Source of the DNA: Perkinsus olseni
Lineage: Eukaryota > Perkinsozoa > Perkinsida > Perkinsidae
Assembly: GCA_013115135.1 (NCBI GenBank)
Contig: JABANP010000512.1
Coordinates: 1 to 37,227 of the forward strand
Reading direction: 5' to 3'
DNA length: 37,227 bases
The position numbers and the translations under genes were made by a program. Under the pieces are notes generated by a model. It ran no database searches and was not told the DNA's origin. It was given only the letters and a program-made list of their open reading frames with translations. Shown here in pieces: positions 10,490 to 22,300 of the stretch. The stretch's first letter is position 1. The number at the start of each line of letters is the position of its first letter.

Positions 10490-11099
10490 GAGGAGCAGTA
10501 GGAGAAGGACTCATATTATTAAATATTTTTATTTTCAACCGGCGACTACTTCAAGGGTATTACTTCACTACTTATCTGCTATTTGCTGATCTGGCCGGAA
10601 AGTGGCTGATCATCATACTCTTTTTTATGTGAGGGCAACCTAACAGGGACGTGGCTGATCGTAATGACTGGTCATAATGACTGAGCGAAATCCCCTCGTC
10701 ATGATTCGTGTGCATTGCTGTGATGCCATTGCCTTCTGTCTTGCCTCTCCCTAAAGTACTGTACAATGTAACTCCTTTTTTCTATGTCGTTCTAGGTCCC
10801 CCAGCTGATCTAGCCGTCATAGCTTTTCGGCTACAATGTACACAAGTACAACTCTGCCTCTGGGCTAAGCCAAGAGAGCTTACTCCGCGGTGTTGTGTTT
10901 GAGCACAGTTCTAACGGTATCTGCGACGTGAACTCAGGTCTTCCAACGCAACAAATTTCTCAGTCGAGCTTTGAGCACTGTCAAGAATCACCTTCTTATC
11001 TAGTGTAACGTTAGATAAAAGAGTGATTGTTGATTGCCTTACCGTGGTAGGAAGGTTTCCTTTAGCTTCTCGGAATGGCGCAGGCGATTCTGAGCAGAA

Positions 11100-11290
11100 G
11101 CGGCTTGCATTTTCGCGGTCTTCATTTCGTGTTTACCGCCATTTCACTCGAAGGGCACCCAGTAACCGCGATACCAATTTCGCGAAGTAGTAAATGAAAT
11201 TACTACTTCGCGTGAAACCGTATGAGAATACCGCGATTTTCCGAAACCAACCAACGCGCTACCGCGGTTTTACATTTCGGGATTTCGCGG
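11100..11290. repeat. Hairpin and ACCGCG-rich repeat block
   Basis: The core is a perfect inverted repeat with 13-bp arms, CGCGAAGTAGTAA at 11181-11193 and TTACTACTTCGCG at 11200-11212, with a 6-nt loop. Around it are recurring pieces: TTCGCGGTCTTCATTTCG near 11114, ACCGCGATACCAATTTCGCG near 11165, ACCGCGATTTTCCG near 11235, and ACCGCGGTTTTACATTTCGG near 11262. The direct and inverted copies look like a degraded small element of the MITE type or a structured non-coding element. No coding frame follows it. Confidence 0.6.
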
Positions 11291-11506
11291 CCAGAATGGC
11301 GATGAGTTGGATTCCGCCATTCACGATGATGCGGTCGTAGAGGAGTGGGAGTTTCACCGAACGGACGTACCCGACGAGTCCGCAAAGTATCCATGGTAGA
11401 TCCATCTCTAGCACGGAGTCCGGATGAAGATAGCTCTACCAGACTGGTCGAGGACATAGTCGTCTGTCTCTAAGACAGGCGCAAGAGACAACTCAGTTCG
11501 TCATTC

Positions 11507-11556
11507 TCACCAACGCGAACTTCGGAGTGATGGTCGCCGACCATGGGTCGGTCCCG
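11507..11556 (-). pseudogene. Fragment of asparagine-synthetase-like coding sequence
   Basis: 26 consecutive bases (11507-11532) are identical to 8544-8569, which encode part of the RGPD-HHSEVRVG segment of the fusion gene's amidotransferase domain. The orientation is the same (minus). Just upstream in gene sense, the similarity continues after an inserted palindromic stretch (CCGACC-ATG-GGTCGG). No further similarity to the gene was found on either side, so this is a short fragment, not a second gene. It may mark a lost paralogue or a small templated insertion. Confidence 0.6.
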
Positions 11557-12053
11557 CGATCAGCAGTAAATCAATTCGAGGTCGAACTGGGCCGCTCAAA
11601 TTGAAGAACGACAAAGCTAGTGAGAGTCGGCCGAGGTGAAACTAATCCCCATGCCGGAGACTGACGCCCCCTGAGCGTGTTTAATGGAGTCCCCTCAGCC
11701 GTACGGGCGAGCAAGGATTCCTGACTCGCTTCTATGGCCAGGGAGGCAATCAACCCAGTCGGAGGGCACTACTCGCATTGTGATGGGAGATGAGCTAGAC
11801 AGGAGACACATAAACCAACCGTTGGTTGGGTGTGCATGGGTCGGCAACGCACTTCACTGTAGGGAGCGTAATTGACACGGGGGGAAAATGATGAAGCTAG
11901 AACGCATCTACGAAGCTCGCGGAAACGCAGCTTATGTCTTAGAAACTTCTCACATCCAAGGGAACCAGCTCTTCGACGGGATCACCCCGCCAGGCTCTTT
12001 GCTGTGGTAACTGCAAGTAAACGGTGGCGGCCAACTCGGAGCCGTAGCTCCCC

Positions 12054-15000
12054 TTACCAATCCATCTCCTTCACGGCCTCTACTGCCTCTGAGACTTCAG
12101 CTTGTAATCCCTCGCACCGCTGCTTGTCCAATCTCATGGAGTCCTATAAATCGGTAGTCACTGCCCGGGCGCAGCATAAACCATACCCTACCCGTCCGTC
12201 GTCCCCCATGCCGAGATCGAAGTCCTTGAGCTTGTCGAATGCTCGGCTCAGAACGGGCACAAAGGCGAAGTCCGTGCTGCCGTCTGGCGATTCCCCGCCC
12301 AGCGAGCTCGGTGGCGATCGAAGTACTTCACAGATCTGAGCTGATATCATACTGAGGTTGAATGACCGAGCTCTTCTATACTTCTTCGAAGTTATGCTTG
12401 ATTGGGTTGATGAAATTGGTGGATGATTCTGCCTTAACTTGAGCTGACCAGAGAGCGTGAAAAGCTCGGAGGAACCTAAGATACTCGCCTCAGCGTCGAC
12501 GCACCAACCTCTGCCCACCTGTCCACTGCCGGCCGATGCAGCTCAAACACCTTGGCTCGATTGAACAGAGACTGCTGCTTGGCGACGCTTACGTCCCTGA
12601 TCGAGGCCTGCACGCCGAGCCGCTGCGAGGAGGCTCACTTTTTGACCGTGGCAAGGATGATGTCCTTCCATTTATTCTCTGGTGGGATGCACTCGAAGGG
12701 GCCATCGGATATTCGGTTGTGGAGAGATGAGAGCCTCTCAGCCACCCGCTTCCGCAGCGCTCCATCCGCCCGACTCCTCCGAAGATGATGCCCGACCGTT
12801 CTGGTCCATTTTTCCAAGGCCGTCACCGTTGACTTGTATGCCTGGTTGGCACATACAGTGTACCTAGAGCGAGGCTAACGCAGCAGCACGGTTCGAAAAG
12901 CCCCGCGATAGCAGCGAGAAGAGAGACGCTCATCAATCGAGTAGGGGCTAATTATGAAGCCAAGCATCATTCCCATTGAAAGGAGACGGTATCGCCAACT
13001 CACGCGCCATTCCACTCCTCTACAGCCTGCTCAGATACTCTCCGAAGATACTCCAAAACCGGCTGTGAGCTCACGTCCTCGAACCTTATCAGCTCCTGAA
13101 AAATAGAGAAAAATGATCTTCGGCAGGGCCGTGGTGGTGGAGCCGCTCCTACGTCCGATTTCATCGCTCCCTGTATGACTTCCTCACAGCTCTCCTCCTC
13201 TCCTGGAAGCTCCAAGAATGCTGCCGCGACCCTCTACCAAAAACAAGCATGAAAGCAGATAATACACAAGCCCTCTACATTCTCAACGTCCGTCAGGAAT
13301 GTAGCAAAAACCGCACGAAGTTGGTCCAGTTTATGAGAGTCAGCTCCCTGCTGATCATCCACGTTGCCGCCAGACACGGCACTGATCTCCTCCGTGAGAT
13401 CGCCAATCTGACAGAATAGGTATCACCACCTAGCGGCTTCGACGATAGACCTTACAATAGCTCGTAGTTGGTGTAGCGTAAGCTCAACACTACGCTGCAT
13501 CATTGCCGTACATGCTGGTCCGAGGATGGACGATGCAACGGGACCTGAGGAAGGGAAAGAAGCTCCTTGACGGCCGAGATGACCATTGCCATCCTCCCAA
13601 TCTTATAAACTCGAGTAAGACCAGACGTTCGCACCTTGAACCCTGCCGTGTGACATGAGCACCCTCATCTCCTTGTCCCAGGCCTTCAAGGGCATACCCC
13701 TCAAAGATGCGGCCCAGTGGATGCCGTACAGCACAGAGGCGATCTGATGGAACATCAACGAAGGAAGATCGAACGCATTAAGTCGAACCGAGTTAATTCC
13801 ACGAACAAAAGTGAAGCGGCGCAGTGGCCTGATATGTTAGACAGCTCACGTTGGCAAACCAAGTGTCCTTCCCAAGTTCCATCATGGCTGTGGTATTGAT
13901 AGCATCGCTGGACTTTTTCCGACCATGACCGAACAGGGTGTGCATCTTCCACTGGCCGTACCTAGCCACCGAGAAGGTGCAGCTTCTCACGGCCCCTGCC
14001 TTAGCCTTTCCGTATCAATGTCAACTTCTACGGTTCCGGACCGGCTCAGTACCCTACCATTTTTGAGTGAGCCATCAGTCCCTAGCAAGAACGACTACAA
14101 CGTCAAGAAGATTATCTAGAATTATAGCGAAAATGAGATATACTCGAGCGTCCACCCTCCACCGACTAGTGCCTTACACTCCCAAACTAGCTAGCCGAGC
14201 TGAGGCGACGAGGCACTTCTCATTGTCGCTCTCCATCCTCGACTCGACGGCCAAGACAGGAGCGAAGACCTCCCGCAGTGAGGACCTACACTCAAAACTT
14301 ACATGCTGAGGGACCGGAATGGTGTCGACTGAACTCAGGGAAAATGAACGCCTTCAGATGAGCAGACCGTCATTGCTAGTGCGCATTATACACAAGCAGA
14401 CTCTTTCGGAGTGACACCAACGATGAACAGGGCTTAGACCTCGACGGACTCAAACGAGCCTCTACTAGCATCGAGCCGGGCTCAATGAGCTTGTAGGCTG
14501 AGCCCAAGCTCACCTAACAGCGGCTTCGCAGGCCGCACGGCCATCATCCGGCAAGTGGAAGTCAGGAAGTCTGTCCACGCAGTTGCCGACTATCCACAGA
14601 TCCTCCGCCCTGAGGCAGCCGTCAGTCTGGAAGCTCCTCAATAAGTTGATCAGTGAGGGGAAATCGGCCGCCGTCGGATGACGCGACGCGTCGACCACCA
14701 GAATCTACAAAGAATATCCACCGCAAGCCTACCCATCGACCACTGCCCGCTCACCATGCCATTGGACTGCTTTGCCTGGACGCGCAGCATCTGGGACATG
14801 GACCCCGCGTCGAACAGCTTGCCATCAGGTGACGAGGCGTCAACAAGTATGAGCTCGCCCGGTCGATCCCCATCAGAAGTAGCTACAGGACAGCTGTGAA
14901 CCCACACTCAGAAGCAGTGTTCGTACTCGCAGCTGGGTGGCCGAAGTCCGTGAATATTGACAGGGCCATCTCTGGATGGGTGAGAAGCCTGGCCTGCTGG

Positions 15001-17090
15001 TCCGTTATTATACCCTTCTCCCGGCCAGCCCAGACGATGCCGTTGACACGCTGTAGCAGAGCATTGACGGCCTCTACCTGAGTTAGAACTCAAGTAGATC
15101 GAATGGGCCGTTCTGTGATCAGAGGATCACAACGATCCCCAAACGACACTTTCGTCGATTAGTCGAGTATCCGTAGCATCCCGGAGCCACGACGATCGGC
15201 AACCAAGGTGAGGACAGGCCGTACTCACCCCTTCGGCCGAGCAAGGCAGGGGGACCCTCAGGAGGGGGTCGTCTTCCTCATCGAGTCTGCTGGTCATCAA
15301 AGACGCCTCCCATTCCTGCAGATGCTCATTCAACTGCAACGGCATGGTGATGCGAGGGACCGCCAATGAGGGCGAGTGATGCCACTCCGTGGTCACTGAA
15401 AACACGAGCGATGGGCAACCCTATGCCGAGGTACGCCGCATGACAGGCGATGATGCCCCAGCCAGTAACGGAGAATGGACTCACAAGCTGTCCTTGTATC
15501 CACTGGTTCCATAGGGAACCCAGCCATTGCTGCAACAAGACTGGTCCGTCCTGTTTGGCATGGTCCGAAAAACAACAGCCTCGCCTGCTCGAACACAACT
15601 TGAAGTGGAGCGGTGAGCGCTCGACCGACCTTCAGATTATCAAGACGCGCCGATAATCGTCTCAAATCTTGAAGACACTGCCGAGCAATGTTGTTGACGT
15701 CGCACTGAGGGGAGATTCCGTCCAGCTGGAAGTAGTTGTCCAGGCATACGGACCTGAAGGCGATGACAGGCAATCACGATACCCGCGGCAAATGAAACTT
15801 CCAGTAAACAAGGGATACCAAATATAACGAAACGGGAGAGGGACGATCAACAATTCTCAGTTTTGACAACCGAACGACGGCTCCTGCCACACCAACGCCA
15901 ACGAGGAGGTATTTTCTACTTTCCATTCGACTGATCGCCGGGACCGAACTTTGGGAGTCCCAAACGCTAGGAAGGGTCAGAACGCAGGCAATAGAGAAGG
16001 CCTTGATACAAACATGACAAATGATAACGACGATACGACAGAAAAGCCCAAGGGTGGGTATCAACATAGCAGGGTGGCATGCGAGAAACCTTCCGGCCAT
16101 GAACGCGGATTCCACTGTGCCCGGGGTCCATCCCTCATCCGACCCTACGCGACTTCCATAGCCTCTACCGTAGAGTTGATAAGGGTCTGGACTATGTCCT
16201 TGTCAGAGACAACATCAACACCAGGCCTCTCAGCCATACGATGGCCGGAGACGCAGGGCGATCCGTCAGAAGCTGAGGGGAAGAGAGAAGATTGCGACAA
16301 CGCTGGGTCCTCAGCCACTCACCCCCCTCCACTGCGCCCTCAGAGGCCACTTCATCATCGCTGAAGCTGCTGCCACGTACCACAAATCGCCCAATTCGGC
16401 ACTCCGTAGTGAACTGAGCACGCTCGTCACTACTCATACAATCCACCAACTGGTCGAGGAAGTGGCGATTTGCCAGGACCGAATCCAACGGCCGCAGTAG
16501 GTCATCCCAGCTCGGCGATTTCTCACCGACAGCTCGAAGGCCCGACACCAACCGATGCATAACCTGAACCACCGTCAACTAATCGTAAGGACTCTCCCGC
16601 TCCAACGGTCGAGTCACCTGAGCTGGGTCAGCTGGTGAGGGACGCTTGCCCGGAGCTATCCGCCACAAAGCCAGTCTGGAAGGCAAGCTGACTCTGGCAA
16701 AGCCACGCAGCCAAGAAGAGGAGGTTGATAGTATCGCAACACATTCGAGGACCTATTCGGGCGGTGGGGGAACTCGCTGGCCTGCAGCACCTCACTTGAC
16801 GTCCGCTTCTTGGAGATCTCTCCATAATTTTCAATATGAACTCCCATGCCGCATTCACTGCAGCGTCCTCTATCTCATCAAGCACCTACAAGATCAAGCG
16901 CGGCGATGCTAGGTGAGCACGACCCCTCCCTCACCCTCGGGTCCTTGCCGGCGTCGAGGATACCGACTCGTAAGCACTTCCATAACGATTGGCCCTCATT
17001 CTCGAACGTCCGCTCATCCCAGTCGACAGCGGCCGCCACAGCCGGTAGGCACTCCCGCAACCTCCGACCTCTCTCGACTTCTGCATGCAT
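12054..17090 (-). CDS. Multi-exon helical protein of unknown function
   Basis: The family is not recognised. From ATG 17090 the first exon reads MHAEVERGRRLRECLPAVAA and on to LDAGKDPR, then joins across a GT-AG intron to VLDEIEDAAVNAAWEFILKI. Later segments include VVQVMHRLVSGLRAVGEKSP (16192-16578), SVCLDNYFQLDGISPQCDVN (about 15600-15770) joining to GPVLLQQWLGSLWNQWIQG, ALLQRVNGIVWAGREKGIIT (about 14930-15070), FFSIFQELIRFEDVSSQPVL (13000-13215), VTALEKWTRTVGHHLRRSRA (12635-12826) and SLFNRAKVFELHRPAVDRWA. The last junction joins the exon ending at 12192 to the exon 12054-12143, which ends with AVEAVKEMDW and TAA. The composition is rich in amphipathic helices, as in HEAT-like or tethering-complex subunits, but no named family is justified. 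Some internal exons, especially between 13900 and 14500, are unresolved. It could be two genes. The interval includes introns. Confidence 0.55.
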
Positions 17091-17428
17091 GACAGGCAGT
17101 TAAAAAATACTGCGAAAGATTTCAGCTCACACCCCGCTCATCAAAGTGATTCTGGAACTCAGAATCGATTCTGGAATCGATTTTTACAAGCGAAACTCCG
17201 TCCCAGGACCGATTCTTGATTTCAGAATTGGCTCATTGACCGACCCCAGTAGCCCATCCTTATTGACACTCATTGACCCAATCTCCTAGACGCAGTGAGA
17301 AGCAGTGATAGCGGCGACGGCCTGTACAATAGTCAGATGCAGATCCCCTGTGAGATCCCCATCGATGCACAAAAAGGTTTATGAAATCACAACACATCCT
17401 CCTAGGTTAGAATTTCCAGCAATCCTCA
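17091..17428. other. Intergenic region with palindromes
   Basis: Separates the myosin stop (17429-17431) from the start of the next minus-strand gene (17090), so it should hold that gene's promoter. It contains the perfect palindrome CAGAATCGATTCTG at 17160-17173. Partial copies of the same motif follow at once (TGGAATCGATTTTT, then GACCGATTCTTGATTTCAGAA). The role is unknown; a dimeric protein-binding site or a repeat remnant are both possible. Confidence 0.5.
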
Positions 17429-19310
17429 TCATCGGCCGTGATGGTGATGATGGGAGCTCGAAGATGCCCCTCCAGAGGCCGACTCCAGGTGCGAGAAGTC
17501 CACCCGCCGCCATAACACTATCTTGCCTAGCGAGTCCGCGCTCGCCAGGAGGGTATCCTAAAGACGACAACAACACTCTCCTGAGCACCAACGACTCCTC
17601 ATCCCTCAGTGGTGATAGTCATCCCAGAGGAGACCGGCAGCCTCAGCGTCCAGAGGCCCACCCTACCTGCTGGTTGGTCGCTACTGCTACTACAGGGACC
17701 GTATGATGGTGTAAGATACTCATACGGTAATTGCCTGTCTTTGCTAAGGAGTAGATATAAACCCCCTTATCCTCCGACCCTGATATACAGTAGCCCATCT
17801 CGCTTGGGGAATAGCAACTCTTGATCGGCAGCAGCGAGTGCGCCACCCGTAGACGGTGACGCACGGTCAAGTTGGTGAGCACTCCTGGAGGCGGACCTGC
17901 TAGGATAACCTCAGCATGCTTCCGCCATACGCCTTCGCCCCTACCGTAGGTGCAGTCGATGACATTAACGTTCGAGTCGCTAGTGTTGACTAGGAGCATC
18001 GGAGGGTTCCCGTGTGCCGCAGAGACGAAGGTGATGCAGGTGATACCAGCCCTTGACAGTTGGAACTTGAACTTGAACTTCAAGTTGGCACTACCACAAG
18101 AGAGGGAATTCGTGGCTGCTCAGGGAGGCAGCAGCCCGCCTCTTCTCGAACACTACGACGCTCCAGAGCCGATGGATATCATCACCACCCTCCCCAAGAG
18201 TTTCCGAAAGAATCAACCGCGGCTTGTGTGATTACCTGTCGCTTGCCTCCAGCACGTGGATAGCGCCGTTTTTAGTTCCCGCCAGCAGGAAGAGGCCCGT
18301 GTCGTCGAACCGTAGACACCGCACTTCTGTCTCCACCTTCAACTTCTGCAGTACCAATCCATTTTGAACGTTCACCTGATTACTACATCACACCCCGTGA
18401 CGACAACCACCCCACCTACCAGACGGAGCACCGCATTGGAGTTGGCCGCCACGAACACTTGCGGATTGAACGGCAGGAAGCACGCCACCGGCACGGGCGA
18501 GCTATCCGTGAAGACCTGCAACAGCATAAGCACCATCAGAGAGTCGGAAGGGCGGGGTCCACCTTCAGCATCTCTCCAGTATCCACCATCCAGAACCGCA
18601 CCGACTTGTCGATGCTGGTGGTGACGATAGTGTCCTCCAGCAGATTGAAAAACATAGACGTGATCGCCCTACTGTGACCAACCTGAACACACCACCAACA
18701 GGTATCGAAACAACAGCGGATAAGGAACAACAGCAAAAACAACAGCACAGGAGTTAAGTAATGTACAATCGTAACGTGAGCATCGCTCCACTAGGATCAC
18801 TGCCATTTTCGACAGTAAATAAGAGTACACGCAATCGGCCTTCTAGACAGTCGAGTTGCCCTCAAACTTCATACTTTCAACGGGCGAACAGACACGCGGA
18901 AGAGACCAGGCGAGACAAGTGGCCGCCTACCAGCCTCGAATGCAGGACAACCTTGGCGCCAGGAGCCTCTTGCCGATCGCTCGACGCATCGTCGTTGGGG
19001 AAATCGGACGGGTCCAGGCGAGCCAGCTCCATCTCGGTACGGTAGCAACGGTATATAACGACCGTACCTTATGCGTGGCAATCAATAGTAGAAATAATAA
19101 TAATCAAATAAAGCAGTTCTGATCGTGAGCGTGAGAGTCTTCATGCTCATCACTGGTCGTATCATAGTCGAAGACGCCCTGATAACGTCGGCGTCTGTCA
19201 AGCCGTCGCCTACCATCCTTAGAGGCCGCGGCCAGTAGGATGTGCGATCGATGCAACTTCTCCTGTCCGAATGCAATACACGTCACCGCAGTCTCCGAGT
19301 CCTGTAGGGA
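17429..19310 (-). other. WD40 propeller of the myosin tail (WDR13-like)
   Basis: Exons on the minus strand encode repeat units: [20 protein letters not shown] then [31 protein letters not shown] then [12 protein letters not shown] (about 18560-18690); [77 protein letters not shown]; and a last unit with [21 protein letters not shown] short tail rich in Ser and His ends at the stop. The order and spacing resemble the WD40 domain of WDR13 as I remember it. The units are joined by short GT-AG introns in frame with the upstream tail exons, which supports one gene, although no transcript proves it. Confidence 0.75.
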
Positions 19311-22300
19311 AAGGTGTGGTATGGCAATAAAGGATCCTTCGCATCAGCTGAGCCCTTACCTGTATTTCCTGCACAGGTCGGACGTCTGCCACCGGCGGAT
19401 CCTTATTCGGACTACCACGCTCTTTCATCGTCTTGTTGCCCCGTAATGATGCCTTCAATACTCCCCCAGAACGATGAGCTTTGTTATCTGATCACGAGAG
19501 ATAGCCATGAAGCCCATTAACAACGCATCGACGATGGAAGGATGACAGTGACAGCAACCAACAACTCAGAAGAGGAGGAACGCTCAAGGTTATAACTTAA
19601 CAAGCATTACTAACAGTCTCTCAGGACTCGAAAGGCGCCAAGAATGGCTTCAGTAGCCTTTGTGCCTCCTCCTTTCGAAGAGAGCTAGTACAACAACAGC
19701 ACACTCAACAGCACCACCACAAGCGATACTGTGAGTTTGTACGTCTAAAGTGCAGTCTATTAGCATTCAGTATTATCATTGGAAGAAATAAGGCCTCCAG
19801 CCGGCACGGATGACCTGCATGGGGTGCAGGCCAGGCCACCCGGACGAGGAGGAAGACGACGATCCTGACACCCATCACAACCATAATCCACTCAACCCTT
19901 GGAAGAGGGCACCTCTCGTGAGAAAAAAGATTCAATCAAGCAGCCTCACTGGCCGGAGACACACACAAAAATGGAAAATGATGACGACGAGCACGATGGA
20001 GCTGCCTGTGACCCTTGCCCCTACTACCCGAGCCTTTGAACCAGCCCTTGAATGTCTCCAATGCACCACTCAGTGTATGAGAGCTGGCATGGGAGTCGGC
20101 CCGCAGCACACGACTTGATGGCGTTGCCCCAGCGCCTCCCGCTGCTGTTGATGATGATGACGCTGTCGAGGAGACCTACAGCACAACGGAATCAAGAGGA
20201 CAGCAAACACTGTGGAGACCCGTGGACAACCCTAAGAAGCCAGCGCCGTGGAGATGGTATTCATCGTCATCAGTCCATGACAGCACTACCCCACCTACAG
20301 CAGTCTCCTTCCGACTCGGCAGCTGTTGAGAGGCGGCGGCGGCGGCGGCAACTCTATTGGCATCGAGGTCACTCAAAATAAGTCGTACCTATAGTGAGAA
20401 TGGTGAAGCAGTCCATACCACTCCAATCGTTACCGCGTCCATCAGCCTGTTGCCCTCGACAGCCAAAGCGTTGGCACTAGCTGCAGCGTCCTTAGCCTCC
20501 ATAACGTCTACCGGGGCAGCAGCAGCCTTGCCTGCTTGGGCTGGCTGAAGGTTGCCGAACAACAGGACCTGACCATCCACCAACAGTAACACTACCCACC
20601 AGCCCATAGTAAGGGCAGCAGAGGATAACAGTGTGGCCAGAAGGACTTCAGAAGGAAGACCCTGTATGGCAACGCCCGACGCAGGGAACGTTAGTCTACG
20701 CAAAATCCTTTTTCCGGCCTATAACGCTCGCCTTGACGCCGACAGCGAGGAGCGATCATAACCATCCAAAACTTCTTAGGGTAGAACGCTCGCTGCGTAC
20801 GCGTCGGTCAGCGCATAAGGTTATTACATTGGCGCCCATCCGGCCGCCTTCCCTCATCAGGTCCAATGCCTGGTGTAAGGAATCTTTCGAACACATATCA
20901 TACACGCAGATGACCTGTAACAATAACAACAGTTCCATAATACAGACCACCTCCCTTGCCTACCCATCGCGACCGGGCGAACCACTCCCTCACCAAATGC
21001 TGGGCCCTCTTGTTGCCGTTGCAGTCCAGAACCTTCAGTACCCTACACCCAAGCAAGTCCTCCTGAAGGACCAGCAGCCTCCTTACCTGTCCCTGCCAGC
21101 GTTGTCTTTGAATTGCAGCTGGTAGTGGGCCATCAGGTTAGACCGGTTTCGCTCGAACTCCGGCATCTTGCTCGGATCGAGCTGTTGAATAAGGCCGGCC
21201 AGAAGAGGTGACTTGCCCTATAGAACAACCAGAGAGGTGATCCTATACCACAACTTCACCGCATCCCAATTACCACTCCCTGAGGTCCGACCAGCTGGAT
21301 ATCCACATTGCGCGCGCCCAGACCAGCAGCATCTGTGGCGGCTCTCGACGGGGCAGGGCCCTGATGAGTGGCAGCTTGGGATTGGTAGACTGTGTTCTTC
21401 AACATGGTCTGGTATTTGGCCTCCGACTCCTGAATAGCAATGAGATTGCAAGACAGAAAACGACCCGGCGGAGAATCGAACCCACGGCCTCCCGCATGAA
21501 AGAACCCCATACTACCTCCCTCTCCTTATTGACCCGTGCCAGCTCCTCCTTAAGCCTCTCATTCTCGCTTTCCAACACTTCACTCTTGGAGTTGGCGTCC
21601 ACCAGCGACTGCCTCAGCCGCACCACCGAGGCGCTCTCCGCACCTCCCGCGACAGCAGCAGCGGCATCGAGCCCAACCTGATCACAGACCGATGCACACT
21701 GGACGACACTCCACCCCCAGCCTTACCGCCGAGGCCGAAGGACTTGATATGCTCCCAGAGGGCGACACCCGAGGCGAGGATACTCTCGACAAACCAGCAG
21801 GGCCACCGCCAGTGGCAGCCGTGGAGACCATCGACTGACCAGCACTCGCTTCACCAGCCATAGCGCCAGCACCAGCAGCGCCTCCCGCTACCAATGCAGC
21901 ACCTGAAGTCCCTCACTCAGAGACGCAGGTTCGATCCCGGCACCCCGCTACTACTACCACCGACTGCGGCCAGCTCCTCAGTATGCTGTGACGCCAGTTG
22001 CTCCATCTCCTCGTGATGCTTCTTCACAGCAGCGTCCAACTGCCCCTCCAACAGAACAATGCGCTGACTCAGCGTCTGATGGCAACAGTCAGCAGACCAG
22101 CCCCCCACGCACACCCTCACGTCTCTGCCCGTCTTCAACTGCTGATTCTCACTCCTCGACTGCAGCAACAACGCCTCGGTCTCAGAAAGCTTCTTCTTAA
22201 CAGAGGTAACCTCAGCCTGGGCATTCTGGTACTTGGCCAACAAGGATCCAACTTCCTGACACCATCAGCCATCCAGGACGCCAAGTTAAATGCCTCCCCC

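Larger units (their letters stand above)
10490..12053. other. Intergenic region with repeat block and gene fragment
   Basis: No supported gene. Directly after the secreted-protein stop there is an A/T-rich stretch (10515-10540), a plausible 3' end region. A hairpin-rich block occupies about 11100-11290 and a short copy of asparagine-synthetase-like sequence occupies about 11507-11556; both are listed separately. The 155-aa plus-strand frame at 11872-12339 overlaps the last exons of the minus-strand gene that ends at 12054 and is a shadow. Confidence 0.55.

Noticed and set aside
15390..15773. A Walker-A-like string (FGPCQTGRTS) in a minus-strand frame
   Set aside because: A better exon join removes this stretch as an intron (GT at the end of ARLDNLK, AG before GGACGGACC) and continues in another frame with GPVLLQQWLGSLWNQW, so the string is probably intronic.
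21430..21515. A complete tRNA gene on the minus strand
   Set aside because: Only the 3' half resembles a tRNA; the T stem pairs poorly and there is no D arm or matching acceptor stem.
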